Assembly (NCBI GenBank): GCA_913050035.1
Contig: CAJXAC010000019.1
Span: 1 to 37,710 of the forward strand
Direction of reading: 5' to 3'
Length of the DNA: 37,710 nt
Origin: an uncultured Gammaproteobacteria bacterium
GTDB lineage: Bacteria; Pseudomonadota; Gammaproteobacteria; Pseudomonadales; Azotimanducaceae
The position numbers and the translations under genes are program-made. A model generated the notes under the pieces. The model ran no database searches and was not told where the DNA came from. It saw nothing but the letters and a program-made list of their open reading frames with translations. Shown piece after piece: positions 10,154 through 20,131 of this stretch. Each line of letters begins with the position of its first letter. Position 1 is the stretch's first letter.

Positions 10154-10630
10154 ATGTCTGATTTGATCGCTTCTTCGGGGGCAGAGCCAAAGCAGCGGAT
10201 ACGCGAAGGATCTCGCATTACTTTGCATTTCGCCCTTTTATTACAATCGGGCGAGGAGATCGACACGACCCGGCGCGGCCAACCGGCGACCCTGACCTTG
10301 GGCGATGGTAATTTATTGCCTGGATTTGAAGCGGTGCTTATGGGTATGCAAGAAGGCGATGATGCACAGATTACCGTTGCTGCTGCAGATGCGTTTGGTG
10401 AGCGTAATCCGGCGAATGTTCAGGTCATGCCAAAGGACCGATTTACCGACTTTGGGCCAGACCAAACCCTTGAGCCGGGGTTGATGATTTCATTTCAAGC
10501 TGCCGATGGCGAATTGCCGGGGGTGGTTACTGACGTATACGCAGAAACCGTAAAAATCGATTTTAATCATCCCTTAAGCGGCAACGACATCGTCTTCGAT
10601 GTGTCGATTCTGAATGTCGACAACGCCTAG
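10154..10630 (+). CDS. fkpB: FKBP-type peptidyl-prolyl cis-trans isomerase FkpB (SlpA-like)
   Basis: The 158-residue cytosolic protein matches the SlyD/SlpA class of FKBPs. A short FKBP domain (GSRITLHFALLLQSGEEIDT, then GDGNLLPGFEAVLMGMQEGD) is interrupted by the insert-in-flap chaperone domain (about residues 75-125). The C-terminus has the FNHPLSGNDIVFDV strand. The ATG at 10154 has an AAGGAAA site upstream. It follows lspA as in Pseudomonas, where ispH comes next; here ispH is absent. Confidence 0.92.
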   Translation: MSDLIASSGAEPKQRIREGSRITLHFALLLQSGEEIDTTRRGQPATLTLGDGNLLPGFEAVLMGMQEGDDAQITVAAADAFGERNPANVQVMPKDRFTDFGPDQTLEPGLMISFQAADGELPGVVTDVYAETVKIDFNHPLSGNDIVFDVSILNVDNA

Positions 10631-10639
10631 TTTCGACAA

Positions 10640-11239
10640 CTAATCACACCGTAGTGCAATGCCTGCAGGATTTTCATGTATTCCATCCTGGTTGCGGTCG
10701 GGGGCCTTATATAGGCGGCCAGCGTAATTTAAAGTTATTTGGCGAGCGAGCTGTGGTTTAGGATCGCTGTTGCAGAACAAAAAATTGCCATTCTGCCAGT
10801 CCGTCAGTCCCTGGGTAGTGAAGCGTAGATAGGAACGGTTTCGAAAAGCGCGCCAGCGGATCGTCGCGTGGGCAAAGCCAGGGAGTTCCGCGACCATTTT
10901 ATCCTCTGCATCCAGTATGCGATTGCCATTGCGATCAGTGAAAGCCATGACCCCGCGATGCCAATTATTCCGCTTGCCGCAGCGCAGCTGATCTGACATA
11001 TCTTGGCGTTGCGTGCGGACAGGACAGACGATTACAGCAACTTGGTTAATCACCGCCGCGTTACGAGCGTTCAGCAGCAGGGTCATGAACGCGCCCTGCA
11101 GACCGTCCATATAGTGATTTTGCGACTGTCTTGTTACGCCATGTAGAGCGAATCCGCCCAACAGTAAAACGATGGACAAGACCACGAATAACTCTACAAG
11201 GGTGAAGCCTCGGATTCTTGCTAACGGTTGCATGCCCAT
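10640..11239 (-). CDS. GspH/FimT-like type IV pseudopilin
   Basis: The 199-residue protein has a short basic leader, then GFTLVELFVVLSIVLLLGG. This is the prepilin-peptidase recognition site (cleavage after the glycine of RG-FTLVE) and the hydrophobic pilin helix. The rest fits the GspH/FimT domain, with FTDRNGNRILDAED and DRNQDGIHE resembling calcium-binding loops and several cysteines that may pair. Starts at 11245 (GTG), 11239 and 11233 (ATG) are all possible; the ribosome-binding site is weak. It may prime a type IV pilus or a DNA-uptake fibre. In Pseudomonas, fimT/fimU lie in this same chromosomal slot with other minor pilins, which are missing here. Confidence 0.85.
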   Translation of the reverse strand: MGMQPLARIRGFTLVELFVVLSIVLLLGGFALHGVTRQSQNHYMDGLQGAFMTLLLNARNAAVINQVAVIVCPVRTQRQDMSDQLRCGKRNNWHRGVMAFTDRNGNRILDAEDKMVAELPGFAHATIRWRAFRNRSYLRFTTQGLTDWQNGNFLFCNSDPKPQLARQITLNYAGRLYKAPDRNQDGIHENPAGIALRCD

Positions 11240-11310
11240 AGGCACAACAGCCTAGGGACTTGTCGCTCCTATCGTCAGCGGCTCACGCGTATTATGACGC
11301 AAGGGACTGA

Positions 11311-12261
11311 CTATCCTTTCGGTGCGATAATAGTGATTGGCGCAGGCGCCTCTGGTCTGTCCAGTAAGCCAAGAGTCATGATGTTAGCCCACGATCGGTC
11401 CCTGTTGCGGATTCGCTCGGCTAGGACAAAGTTGCCAGCGTCGTCGAAATCCTCATATTCAGGGTGATTAAGCGCCAATACACGTAGGGCGCGATTGGCT
11501 TCGTCTTTTAGGTCGAGTTTCCAGTTACATTCGACCAGAGTCGCGAGTGCATCGTCCCGAGCCTCGCTATCAGGGTAGTTTTCTAAAACAAAGCGCGCCC
11601 TGTTGCTGGCTGCAATGTAGCCGCCGCGACGCATATAGAAGTCTGCAATAGCCAGTTCCGAGCGTGCTAGCACATTTCTTAGGTGGACCATGCGTTGTTG
11701 GGCATCGGGTGCATATTGGCTATCCGGAAAGCGGCTGAGGAATAAGCCGAAGTCTGCGTAAGCCTCGCGCAGCGGTGCCATGTCACGCCGGGCCGGATCC
11801 TGCGACAGCAGACTGTCAAGCAGGTTATTACTTTCTCGATAAGCCGAGAGTCCTTTCAGGTAATACGCGTAATCGACACTATCATGGCCAGGGTGCAAGC
11901 GAATGAATCGGTCTGCGCTCGAGCGTGCTCCTTCCAAGTCATAGGTCATGTAGCGGGCATAGATAAGTTCAAGTTGGGCTTGCTCAGCAAACTCGCCGAA
12001 GGGAAAGCGGGCTTCCAGTAATTCTAATTGCTCTATCGCTGCGGTGTGGTTTGAGCTGCGCAAAGATCTCTGTGCTCGGGCATAAACCTTTTGTTCAGTG
12101 GTCTCTATCGCTTCGATGTCGGGTTGTTCTTCGTCACCGAAAAATGGCATCCAACTGCAGGCGCCCAGGGTCGCGCACAAAATTGCGGTTGCTAAAAGTT
12201 GTCCTAGGGCTTTGTCAAAAAAAGCACCAGCGATTTTGTAATGGGTCATAAGGGTAGCCAT
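11311..12261 (-). CDS. bamD: Outer membrane protein assembly factor BamD
   Basis: This is a 316-residue outer-membrane lipoprotein of the BAM complex. The signal peptide ends in the lipobox LGAC, with the lipidated cysteine at residue 35 and serine at +2, which favours outer-membrane sorting. The mature part is built of TPR-like repeats. It includes the BamD hallmark RFPFGEFAEQAQLELIYARY and the later FLSRFPDSQYAPDAQQRM. It is longer than E. coli BamD (about 245) through C-terminal extension. The ATG at 12261 was used; the ATG at 12249 is also possible. It is divergent from rluD, the conserved arrangement. Confidence 0.93.
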   Translation of the reverse strand: MATLMTHYKIAGAFFDKALGQLLATAILCATLGACSWMPFFGDEEQPDIEAIETTEQKVYARAQRSLRSSNHTAAIEQLELLEARFPFGEFAEQAQLELIYARYMTYDLEGARSSADRFIRLHPGHDSVDYAYYLKGLSAYRESNNLLDSLLSQDPARRDMAPLREAYADFGLFLSRFPDSQYAPDAQQRMVHLRNVLARSELAIADFYMRRGGYIAASNRARFVLENYPDSEARDDALATLVECNWKLDLKDEANRALRVLALNHPEYEDFDDAGNFVLAERIRNRDRSWANIMTLGLLDRPEAPAPITIIAPKG

Positions 12262-12342
12262 GTGTGCGCACGAAGATTAGTAGAGGCCTGTCGGCGTCAT
12301 AAAGTCGCTATTTTTACCAAATTCGGTAGGGTTGCAAGCCTA

Positions 12343-13293
12343 ATGAGCCTGATTGAACAAAAATCTCAAATTCCTTTGACCCAAGGCGGGCAGCGCATCG
12401 ATAAAGTTGCTGCCGCTTTGTTTACGGATTTTTCTCGAGTCGAGCTAACAGGTTGGATCCAGCAGGGTGCCTTGACAGTTGATGGGGCAATAGTGAAACC
12501 CAAATATAAGGTTTTGGGTGGCGAATGGCTGCACCTGCGGGCGTCACAAAGCGATGATGAAATGTGGGAGCAGGCGGAAGACATTCCCCTAGACGTCATA
12601 TACGAAGACGAAGATCTGTTGTTGATCAATAAGCCGGTTGGACTCGTCGTGCACCCGGGCGCAGGAAATCGATCGGGTACATTGGTCAATGGTTTGCTTA
12701 ACTATCGGCCCGAGTTGAGTACGCTGCCACGGGCCGGTGTCGTGCACCGGCTAGACAAAGATACTAGCGGCATCATGGTGGTAGCCGCATCGCAACTTGC
12801 GTTGCGGGCCTTAGTAGATGGTATTCAGCAGCGGCAGGTACAGCGCAGTTACGTTGCCTTGTGTGAAGGTGTGATGATCGCCGGTCAGGATGTGGATCAG
12901 CCGATTGGCCGGGACCCCAAACACCGCACCAGACAGGCGGTGCGCGATGATGGTAAACCGGCGCTCAGCCATATTCGCGTGCGTGAACGCTATCGTGCCC
13001 ATTCGATGGTGGACGTGCGGTTGGCAACGGGTCGCACCCATCAAATTCGTGTGCATATGCAAAGTATCGGGTTCCCATTGGTTGGCGACAGTCAATACGG
13101 CTGGCGGCGGGTGGTGCCGCGCGGCGCGGATGCGACTATGGTCGCCACAATCCGGGACTTTTCCCGCCAGGCTTTACATGCGGCAAAGTTGCAGTTTCAG
13201 CACCCCCGTGGGGCCAAGCTCATGAGTTATAGTGCCCCGATGCCCCAGGATATTCTGCAACTGGCCCAGATGTTGGCTGACGATGCAGGTTGA
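12343..13293 (+). CDS. rluD: 23S rRNA pseudouridine synthase RluD
   Basis: The 316-residue enzyme makes the pseudouridines of helix 69 in 23S rRNA (positions 1911, 1915 and 1917 in E. coli). An N-terminal S4 domain (about residues 17-65) precedes the RluA-family catalytic domain. The active-site motif is HRLDKDTSGIMVVA, with the catalytic aspartate at residue 138, and ATGRTHQIRVHM follows. I chose the ATG at 12343, which gives a normal N-terminus. An upstream in-frame start at 12241 would run back over the bamD start. It overlaps pgeF by 11 bases. Confidence 0.94.
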   Translation: MSLIEQKSQIPLTQGGQRIDKVAAALFTDFSRVELTGWIQQGALTVDGAIVKPKYKVLGGEWLHLRASQSDDEMWEQAEDIPLDVIYEDEDLLLINKPVGLVVHPGAGNRSGTLVNGLLNYRPELSTLPRAGVVHRLDKDTSGIMVVAASQLALRALVDGIQQRQVQRSYVALCEGVMIAGQDVDQPIGRDPKHRTRQAVRDDGKPALSHIRVRERYRAHSMVDVRLATGRTHQIRVHMQSIGFPLVGDSQYGWRRVVPRGADATMVATIRDFSRQALHAAKLQFQHPRGAKLMSYSAPMPQDILQLAQMLADDAG

Positions 13294-14044
13294 TTACCCC
13301 AGTGTTGCCACGGTTTGGCCTGAGCCTCAGGCCAATGCCATTGGATTCACGACCACAAATCGGGGTTTGTCTGGCGGTGATGGCACTATGGCTGCAGTTG
13401 ACTTGGCGGGTGCGCGGAATCGTGAGGCCTTGGGTAAGGCATTAGCGCGTGCGAACCATGGGCAAAATGTCGCCATTCAATGGGTTCAGCAAACCCACGG
13501 TATAGCAAATGTCTATGCGTCTGTGGCAAGCACGCAGCAATTGCCAGTTGCCGACGCGGTATGGACTGATCAGCCTGGCATTGCCTTGGCCATCCAAACC
13601 GCAGATTGTGTGCCGGTTTTATTCGTACATCGCCAAGGTGCGCTTGTGGCGGCGGCACACGCCGGATGGCGGGGGCTGTTAGCTGGCGTTATTGAGGCCT
13701 TAGTTAGTAGTTTGCCTGTGGCACCGGCAGATCTGCAGGCCTGGATAGGACCATGTATCGGTGTCAGTTATTTTGAGGTTGGGCGTGATGTGTGGGCTGT
13801 TGTGCAAGATCAATGTCCACAGGCTGTGTTGCTGCATGCGCGCGATCCGGCAAAACGTATGGTGGATCTAGTGCGACTAACCCAGTGGCGTCTGCAGAGT
13901 TGCGGTGTCGTACAAATTGGCGCGGTGCAACGTTGTACCTATGCCGATGCTGCCTTCTATTCACACCGGCAGGCCACGGTAGAAAATGGCGTTGGCGCCA
14001 AGACTGGGCGCATGGCCAGTGTGGTTATGCTACAAGATCGCTAG
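13283..14044 (+). CDS. pgeF: Peptidoglycan editing factor PgeF (YfiH, laccase domain)
   Basis: The 253-residue protein belongs to the multicopper polyphenol oxidase/YfiH family. E. coli PgeF removes misincorporated L-serine from peptidoglycan precursors. The zinc ligands are visible as H72 in QQTHG, C109 in QTADCVPVLFV and H126 in AAHAGWRG, followed by IGPCIG. The ATG at 13283 overlaps the rluD stop by 11 bases, so translation is likely coupled. In Pseudomonas and E. coli clpB follows, but it does not here. Confidence 0.92.
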   Translation: MQVDYPSVATVWPEPQANAIGFTTTNRGLSGGDGTMAAVDLAGARNREALGKALARANHGQNVAIQWVQQTHGIANVYASVASTQQLPVADAVWTDQPGIALAIQTADCVPVLFVHRQGALVAAAHAGWRGLLAGVIEALVSSLPVAPADLQAWIGPCIGVSYFEVGRDVWAVVQDQCPQAVLLHARDPAKRMVDLVRLTQWRLQSCGVVQIGAVQRCTYADAAFYSHRQATVENGVGAKTGRMASVVMLQDR

Positions 14045-14062
14045 TTTGACGGAGCCGGAACA

Positions 14063-14091
14063 TTGACATAGGAGGGCGGAATCACAAGAAT
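14063..14091 (+). promoter_or_regulatory. Possible promoter of the ilv operon
   Basis: TTGACA at 14063-14068, a perfect -35, is followed after 17 bases by AAGAAT. It would give a leader of roughly 150 bases before ilvB. The leader contains complementary GCCGCCT (14128-14134) and AGGCGGC (14191-14197), plus a short GGCTG-GG-CAGCC hairpin (14106-14117). A 14-codon frame (14158-14202) in the leader lacks runs of branched-chain codons, so classical attenuation is not supported. Confidence 0.45.
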
Positions 14092-14245
14092 AGCCGCCCT
14101 TCGAAGGCTGGGCAGCCGATAGGTTAGGCCGCCTTCTTGAAATAAATCAAATAGTTAATGCGTACGAGCTACCGCATCAAGAACGCGCAGAGGCGGCGTT
14201 AGGGCGAACGGCAACAAAGAGCGGTTGCGAATTAGGAATATGAAC

Positions 14246-16015
14246 ATGACAGAACAACTGTCGGGCGGAGATATGTTGATCCGATCGTTGCAGGACGAAG
14301 GTGTTGAATACATCTTTGGGTATCCTGGTGGCTCAGCATTACACATCTATGACGCCATATTTCGGCAACAAAAAATCGAGCATATCCTAGTTCGTCATGA
14401 GCAGGCAGCAACTCATATGGCTGATGGGTATGCACGCTCTACCGGTCGTCCTGGTGTAGTTCTTGTTACCTCAGGTCCTGGTGCCACCAATGCCATTACG
14501 GGTATTGCTACGGCTTACATGGACAGCATTCCAATGGTAGTGATTTCCGGGCAGGTGCCCAGAGATTTGATTGGTACAGATGCGTTTCAAGAAACAGATA
14601 TGGTGGGAATATCGCGTCCGGTGGTGAAGCACAGTTTCTTAGTGCGAGATGCGGAAGAAATTCCCAGTGTAGTAAAAAAGGCCTTTCATATCGCCACGAC
14701 CGGCCGTCCTGGACCCGTTGTTATAGATGTGCCCAAGGATACGACGGACCCGTTTGAGCAATTTCCGTATGCTTACCCAGAGACCGTCAGCATGCGTTCC
14801 TATACGCCGGCTTTTGCTGGAGACCTGACGCAAATTGATCGCGCGGTAGCAGCGATGCTAGCAGCCAAAAAGCCAGTTTTTTATGTTGGTGGTGGTGTCA
14901 TTTTGGCCTCGGCTTGGGAACAACTGCGGACACTGGTTAATGCCTTAGGAGCGCCTGTAGCCTCGACCCTGATGGGACTTGGAGCCTTTCCGGGCACTGA
15001 TCCACTGAGCCTTGGTATGTTGGGCATGCACGGTACCTACGAAGCCAATATGGCCATGGACGGTGCGGATTTAGTCATAGCCCTAGGTGCGCGGTTTGAC
15101 GATCGGGTAACCAATAACCCGGAAAAATTCTCACCCAAGGCGACCATTATTCATATGGATGTCGATGCGGCTTCAATCAACAAAATTATTGATGCGCATA
15201 TCCCCTTGCTTGGTGATGGCAGCTGGGTTTTAGAACAATTGTCCGCGCGCCTTGCGCAAGCGCTACAGGATCAGGACGATGCAGCTGCGCAAGCGCGCGC
15301 CCAAGGCCTAGAAGTGTGGTGGCAACAGATCAATGAATGGCGTGCGGCTAATGGTCTAAATCACAATCTAAAAGCTCAAGCTGGCAAACCGATCTTGCCG
15401 CAACTGGCGATCCAGAGTTTGTACAAAGTCACCCAGGGTGAGGCATTTGTGTGTTCTGACGTCGGTCAGCATCAGATGTTCGCCGCCCAGTACTATCACT
15501 TTGACGAGCCGCGGCGTTGGATTAACTCTGGTGGGTTGGGCACCATGGGCTTTGGGCTGCCCTCAGCGATGGGGGTGCAGATGGGTAATCCCGAAGCAAC
15601 CGTGACCTGTGTGACCGGTGAAGGCTCGTTCATGATGAATATGCAAGAACTCTCAACTTGCCTGCAGTACGGCTTGCCGATCAAAATCATTAATCTTAAT
15701 AACCAAGCCTTGGGTATGGTGAAACAGTGGCAAGATATGCAGTACGGTGGTCGGCACTCCCAGAGCACCTACAGCGATTCTCTGCCGGACTTCAAGACCC
15801 TGGTCGAAGCCTTCGGCCATGTGGGCATCAAGGTAGCGGACGCAACAGAGCTTGATACGGCCATGACAGAGGCCTTCAGCGAAAAGAACAAAAACCGCTT
15901 GGTCTTTGTCGACGTTTGGGTCGATCCTCATGAGCACGTTTATCCCATGGCCATCAAAGGTGGCGCTATGCGGGACATGGTGCTGAGTAAGTCTACCGCG
16001 GCGGAGTCCAGCTAA
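14246..16015 (+). CDS. ilvB: Acetolactate synthase, large (catalytic) subunit
   Basis: The 589-residue thiamine-diphosphate enzyme makes acetolactate or acetohydroxybutyrate, the first common step to valine, leucine and isoleucine. The catalytic glutamate is E52 in [14 protein letters not shown]. The cofactor motif near the C-terminus runs from TGEGSFMMN to NLNN, with Glu in place of the usual Asp of GDG. RFDDRVT and [10 protein letters not shown] are also typical. The ATG at 14246 has AGGA at good distance; starts at 14240 (ATG) and 14225 (TTG) are alternatives. It could also be called ilvI. The small subunit overlaps by one base. Confidence 0.95.
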   Translation: MTEQLSGGDMLIRSLQDEGVEYIFGYPGGSALHIYDAIFRQQKIEHILVRHEQAATHMADGYARSTGRPGVVLVTSGPGATNAITGIATAYMDSIPMVVISGQVPRDLIGTDAFQETDMVGISRPVVKHSFLVRDAEEIPSVVKKAFHIATTGRPGPVVIDVPKDTTDPFEQFPYAYPETVSMRSYTPAFAGDLTQIDRAVAAMLAAKKPVFYVGGGVILASAWEQLRTLVNALGAPVASTLMGLGAFPGTDPLSLGMLGMHGTYEANMAMDGADLVIALGARFDDRVTNNPEKFSPKATIIHMDVDAASINKIIDAHIPLLGDGSWVLEQLSARLAQALQDQDDAAAQARAQGLEVWWQQINEWRAANGLNHNLKAQAGKPILPQLAIQSLYKVTQGEAFVCSDVGQHQMFAAQYYHFDEPRRWINSGGLGTMGFGLPSAMGVQMGNPEATVTCVTGEGSFMMNMQELSTCLQYGLPIKIINLNNQALGMVKQWQDMQYGGRHSQSTYSDSLPDFKTLVEAFGHVGIKVADATELDTAMTEAFSEKNKNRLVFVDVWVDPHEHVYPMAIKGGAMRDMVLSKSTAAESS

Positions 16016-16497
16016 TGCGGCATATATTATCCGTCCTGTTGGAAAACGAAGCCGGTGCACTGTCGCGAGTGGTGGGCCTATTTGCTCAAAGAAACTACAA
16101 CATTGAGTCCTTAGCGGTGGCGCCTACCGAGGATACGACGCTGTCGCGTTTGACACTGACCACCCGCGGAGATGACAGCAAAATTCAGCAGATCATCAAG
16201 CAACTGAATAAACTGGTAGAAGTGGTGCGGGTTGAGAATCTGTGCGACGGCGATTACCTAGAACGTGAATTGCTATTAATTAAAGTGCGCGCCGAAGGCG
16301 AGGCACGTCAAGAAGTTAAGCGCACTGCAGATATTTTTCGCGGGCAAATTATCGATGTGACCGCAGAGACCTATACCATTCAATTGGTTGGGCCGAGTAA
16401 CAAATTAGACGCATTTATTCGCGCGATAGATGATGTAAGCATCTTGGAAGTAGTGCGCTCTGGTGTTTCAGGAATCAGTCGCGGTAGTGCGGACTGA
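16015..16497 (+). CDS. ilvH: Acetolactate synthase, small (regulatory) subunit
   Basis: The 160-residue protein stimulates the large subunit and confers valine feedback inhibition. It has an N-terminal ACT domain, beginning [20 protein letters not shown], with the effector-site LFAQRNYNIESL. A C-terminal ferredoxin-like domain follows, including ELLLIKV and GPSNKLDAFI. The length is typical. The ATG shares its A with the ilvB stop (TAATG), so translation is coupled. Confidence 0.95.
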   Translation: MRHILSVLLENEAGALSRVVGLFAQRNYNIESLAVAPTEDTTLSRLTLTTRGDDSKIQQIIKQLNKLVEVVRVENLCDGDYLERELLLIKVRAEGEARQEVKRTADIFRGQIIDVTAETYTIQLVGPSNKLDAFIRAIDDVSILEVVRSGVSGISRGSAD

Positions 16498-16604
16498 GGC
16501 GCTGAATAACTAAACGCCGACATAGCCACCCGGACGAAGAGCAATAACAGCAGCTAAACGAATCACCTGTTAGCACAGGTAAGTTAAAACAAACCGCTAA
16601 TTAA

Positions 16605-17636
<1,032 letters not shown>

Positions 17637-17653
17637 CTGCACCGAGGTGCATA

Positions 17654-18466
17654 GTGGCATCGAAAGATAAACAGCCGCTGCGAGCAATCACAGCAAATGA
17701 TCAGGACACCGGTTCCGACGAAGTAGAGCACGCCGATGCAGCGGATACATCACTGCGTCGAAAAGGCATCTTCCTATTGCCTAATGTGATCACTACCGGT
17801 GCCTTGTTTGCGGGCTTTTATGCCATCATCGCGGCGATGAACGGTGATTTTCTGCCGGCTGTTTTAGCGATCTTTATTGCCATGTTTTTGGATACGGCGG
17901 ACGGTCGAGTGGCTCGAATCACGATGTCTGAGAGCGCCTTTGGCGCTCAATATGACAGCCTCTCGGACATGGTGGCCTTCGGTGTGGCGCCGGCAGTGGT
18001 GGCGTTCTCCTGGGGCTTGTCCAGTCTGGGTCAGTTTGGCTGGGTCGCTACCTTTGTCTATATGGCCTGTGCCGCTCTGCGCTTGGCTCGGTTCAATACT
18101 GAAAGCGACAGCGCTAATTTCACTGGGTTGGCCAGTCCCTCGGCCGCCGGTTTGGTGACGTTCAGCATCTGGGTGGCATTGTCGAACGGCGTAGCGCAAC
18201 CGTCGTTGCTATTTGCCAGTGTTATGGCGGTAGTCACTGGGTTGGCGGGTCTGTTAATGGTCTCTAACTTTAGCTACTACTCGCCTAAGACTATTAATTT
18301 GCGTGAGCGAATTCCTTTCGTGACCTTAGTACTGATTGCTCTAGCGTTTGCAGTGGTAACGGTGGATCCGCCTGCGGTGTTGTTAACGTTGTGCGTCGCC
18401 TATTCGATTTCGGGTCCGCTAAAGGCCTTGTGGCGAAACTTGACGCAAAAAGGCTCAGAGCAGTAG
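17654..18466 (+). CDS. pssA: CDP-diacylglycerol-serine O-phosphatidyltransferase
   Basis: The 270-residue inner-membrane enzyme makes phosphatidylserine, the precursor of phosphatidylethanolamine. The CDP-alcohol phosphotransferase signature is complete: DTADGRVAR followed by GAQYDSLSD. About eight hydrophobic segments follow a hydrophilic N-terminus of some 35 residues. The start is GTG at 17654 with GAGG upstream, 17 bases after the ilvC stop. The ilvC-pssA order matches Pseudomonas. It is the small membrane type, unrelated to the phospholipase-D-like E. coli PssA. Confidence 0.93.
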   Translation: MASKDKQPLRAITANDQDTGSDEVEHADAADTSLRRKGIFLLPNVITTGALFAGFYAIIAAMNGDFLPAVLAIFIAMFLDTADGRVARITMSESAFGAQYDSLSDMVAFGVAPAVVAFSWGLSSLGQFGWVATFVYMACAALRLARFNTESDSANFTGLASPSAAGLVTFSIWVALSNGVAQPSLLFASVMAVVTGLAGLLMVSNFSYYSPKTINLRERIPFVTLVLIALAFAVVTVDPPAVLLTLCVAYSISGPLKALWRNLTQKGSEQ

Positions 18467-18514
18467 TCGCTTGATCCCTTGGATTGAGCGGTTGCACCCA
18501 TTCAGGAGCAAGCT

Positions 18515-19444
18515 ATGTTGATCCGAAAAAAAACTGATATTGCCAGTTCGGAAATAACCTCAGAAAGTGTCTATAAACAACGGCGGCGATTTTTAGGTCA
18601 GAGCACAGCGCTGATTGCGGGCGCAGGGTTGGGTCTAAATGCGCCGCGCAGCCGCGCCGGCCTACAAGAAGATGACGACATCACGCCAGAACGGATTGTT
18701 ACCCAATACAATAACTTTTATGAATTCGGCACTGATAAGTCTGATCCCTATGCCAACGCTGGCGCCTTAACCACGGATCCCTGGACGGTCGCGGTATCCG
18801 GCGAGGCGAAAAAAACCGGCGAGTTCGCGTTCGAGGATATTGTCAAAGGCCTAACCCCAGAAGAGCGAATCTATCGTTTTCGCTGTGTCGAGGCCTGGTC
18901 CATGGTTGTTCCTTGGATGGGTATTCCATTGAAGAATATTCTCCAGCAATTTGAGCCGACGGGCGATGCTAAGTATGTGGTGTTCAAGACATTGTATCGG
19001 CCTGAAGAAATGGTCGGACAGCGCTCCTTCTTTTCAAGCATTGACTGGCCCTACGTCGAGGGGTTGCGGATGGATGAGGCGTATCACCCATTGAGCATCA
19101 TGGCGGTTGGGTTATACGGTAAAGAGTTGCCTAATCAGAATGGTGCTCCGTGGCGACTCATGGTGCCGTGGAAATATGGCTTCAAGAGTATAAAGTCCAT
19201 CGTCAGTATTCACTTTAGTAAGCGTCAGCCAGTTAATACCTGGCAGGCGCTAGCCGCCCATGAATATGGGTTTTATGCCAATGTGAATCCGGCGGTAGAT
19301 CATCCGCGCTGGAGCCAAGCCAGCGAGCGGCGTCTGCCCAGCTCCATATTTGATCCGAACCGGCGGCCAACGTTGCCGTTTAATGGTTATGCTGAAGAAG
19401 TCGCTGACCTATATCGTGGCATGGATCTGCGCAAGTTCTACTGA
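18515..19444 (+). CDS. msrP: Methionine sulfoxide reductase catalytic subunit MsrP (YedY)
   Basis: The 309-residue periplasmic molybdoenzyme repairs oxidised methionines in envelope proteins. The twin-arginine signal is [18 protein letters not shown] (about residues 23-40). The molybdenum-ligand cysteine is C124 in [14 protein letters not shown], and [14 protein letters not shown] is also typical. An AGGAGC site precedes the ATG. It overlaps its membrane partner msrQ by one base. Its Mo-molybdopterin cofactor needs the pathway to which the moaB-like gene at 26909-27412 belongs. Confidence 0.95.
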   Translation: MLIRKKTDIASSEITSESVYKQRRRFLGQSTALIAGAGLGLNAPRSRAGLQEDDDITPERIVTQYNNFYEFGTDKSDPYANAGALTTDPWTVAVSGEAKKTGEFAFEDIVKGLTPEERIYRFRCVEAWSMVVPWMGIPLKNILQQFEPTGDAKYVVFKTLYRPEEMVGQRSFFSSIDWPYVEGLRMDEAYHPLSIMAVGLYGKELPNQNGAPWRLMVPWKYGFKSIKSIVSIHFSKRQPVNTWQALAAHEYGFYANVNPAVDHPRWSQASERRLPSSIFDPNRRPTLPFNGYAEEVADLYRGMDLRKFY

Positions 19445-20067
19445 TGAATGGCGCCAGCCTGCCGACGGCCCGCGGGCGTAAGACAATTTTGTGGATTGTG
19501 CTGTCTATGCCCTTGCTGTGGCTGGCGGCGTTAGTAATACAAGAGCTGAGGCAGCCTAATTCTGGGCTTGGCCCTGAACCCACCGAAGCGCTCTTGCATT
19601 ATCTTGGCGAATGGTCGCTGATATTGGTACTGCTGGCGTTTTCTGTTTCACCACTGAGACGTAGATTAGGTTGGGCTTGGCTCGGCCAGCACCGGCGGTT
19701 TGTTGGCCTATTCGCGTTCGCTTACGTTTGTTTGCATGTGCTTGTATATGCAGGCCTTTATGCCCAGTTTCAGCTTACCGAAGTGCTCGATGATTTTGTC
19801 CACAGACCATATATCACTGCAGGTATTGGGGCATTTATTGCTCTATCGTTGATGGCGTTAACCTCGACCCGTGGTTGGCGGTGGCGCCTCAAGGAGAACT
19901 GGCAGCGTCTGCATCGATTGATTTATGTCGCCAGTTTTTTGGCACTTGTGCATTTGTTGTGGCTACGCAAAGACCCGGGCCTGGCGGAGGCTATCTACCT
20001 GGCGATATTCGTCGTATTAATGGTTGAGCGGATGTTCTCGCTCTGGCAGCGGCGTCGTTCCACCTAG
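19444..20067 (+). CDS. msrQ: Heme-binding membrane subunit MsrQ (YedZ)
   Basis: The 207-residue inner-membrane b-type cytochrome passes electrons from the quinone pool or a flavin to MsrP. About six hydrophobic segments are visible. Histidines suited to heme ligation are conserved, in FAYVCLHVLVY and near WQRLHRLIYV and LALVHLLWL. It belongs to the ferric-reductase-like transmembrane family. The ATG at 19444 overlaps the msrP stop by one base, so the two are translated together. Confidence 0.93.
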   Translation: MNGASLPTARGRKTILWIVLSMPLLWLAALVIQELRQPNSGLGPEPTEALLHYLGEWSLILVLLAFSVSPLRRRLGWAWLGQHRRFVGLFAFAYVCLHVLVYAGLYAQFQLTEVLDDFVHRPYITAGIGAFIALSLMALTSTRGWRWRLKENWQRLHRLIYVASFLALVHLLWLRKDPGLAEAIYLAIFVVLMVERMFSLWQRRRST

Positions 20068-20131
20068 GTGTTGCTGTCCGTGGCCTGCTTGTCTGCGCTA
20101 ATATGCGGGTAAGCCAATAGCGATTAGCCAA

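Noticed and set aside
13232-13282. Upstream extension of pgeF inside rluD
   Set aside because: The extra 17 residues are unlike the family and the ATG at 13283 gives the normal N-terminus.
16565-16580. Hairpin ACCTG-TTAGCA-CAGGT between ilvH and ilvC
   Set aside because: The stem is only five pairs and no T tract follows, so it is not a convincing terminator.
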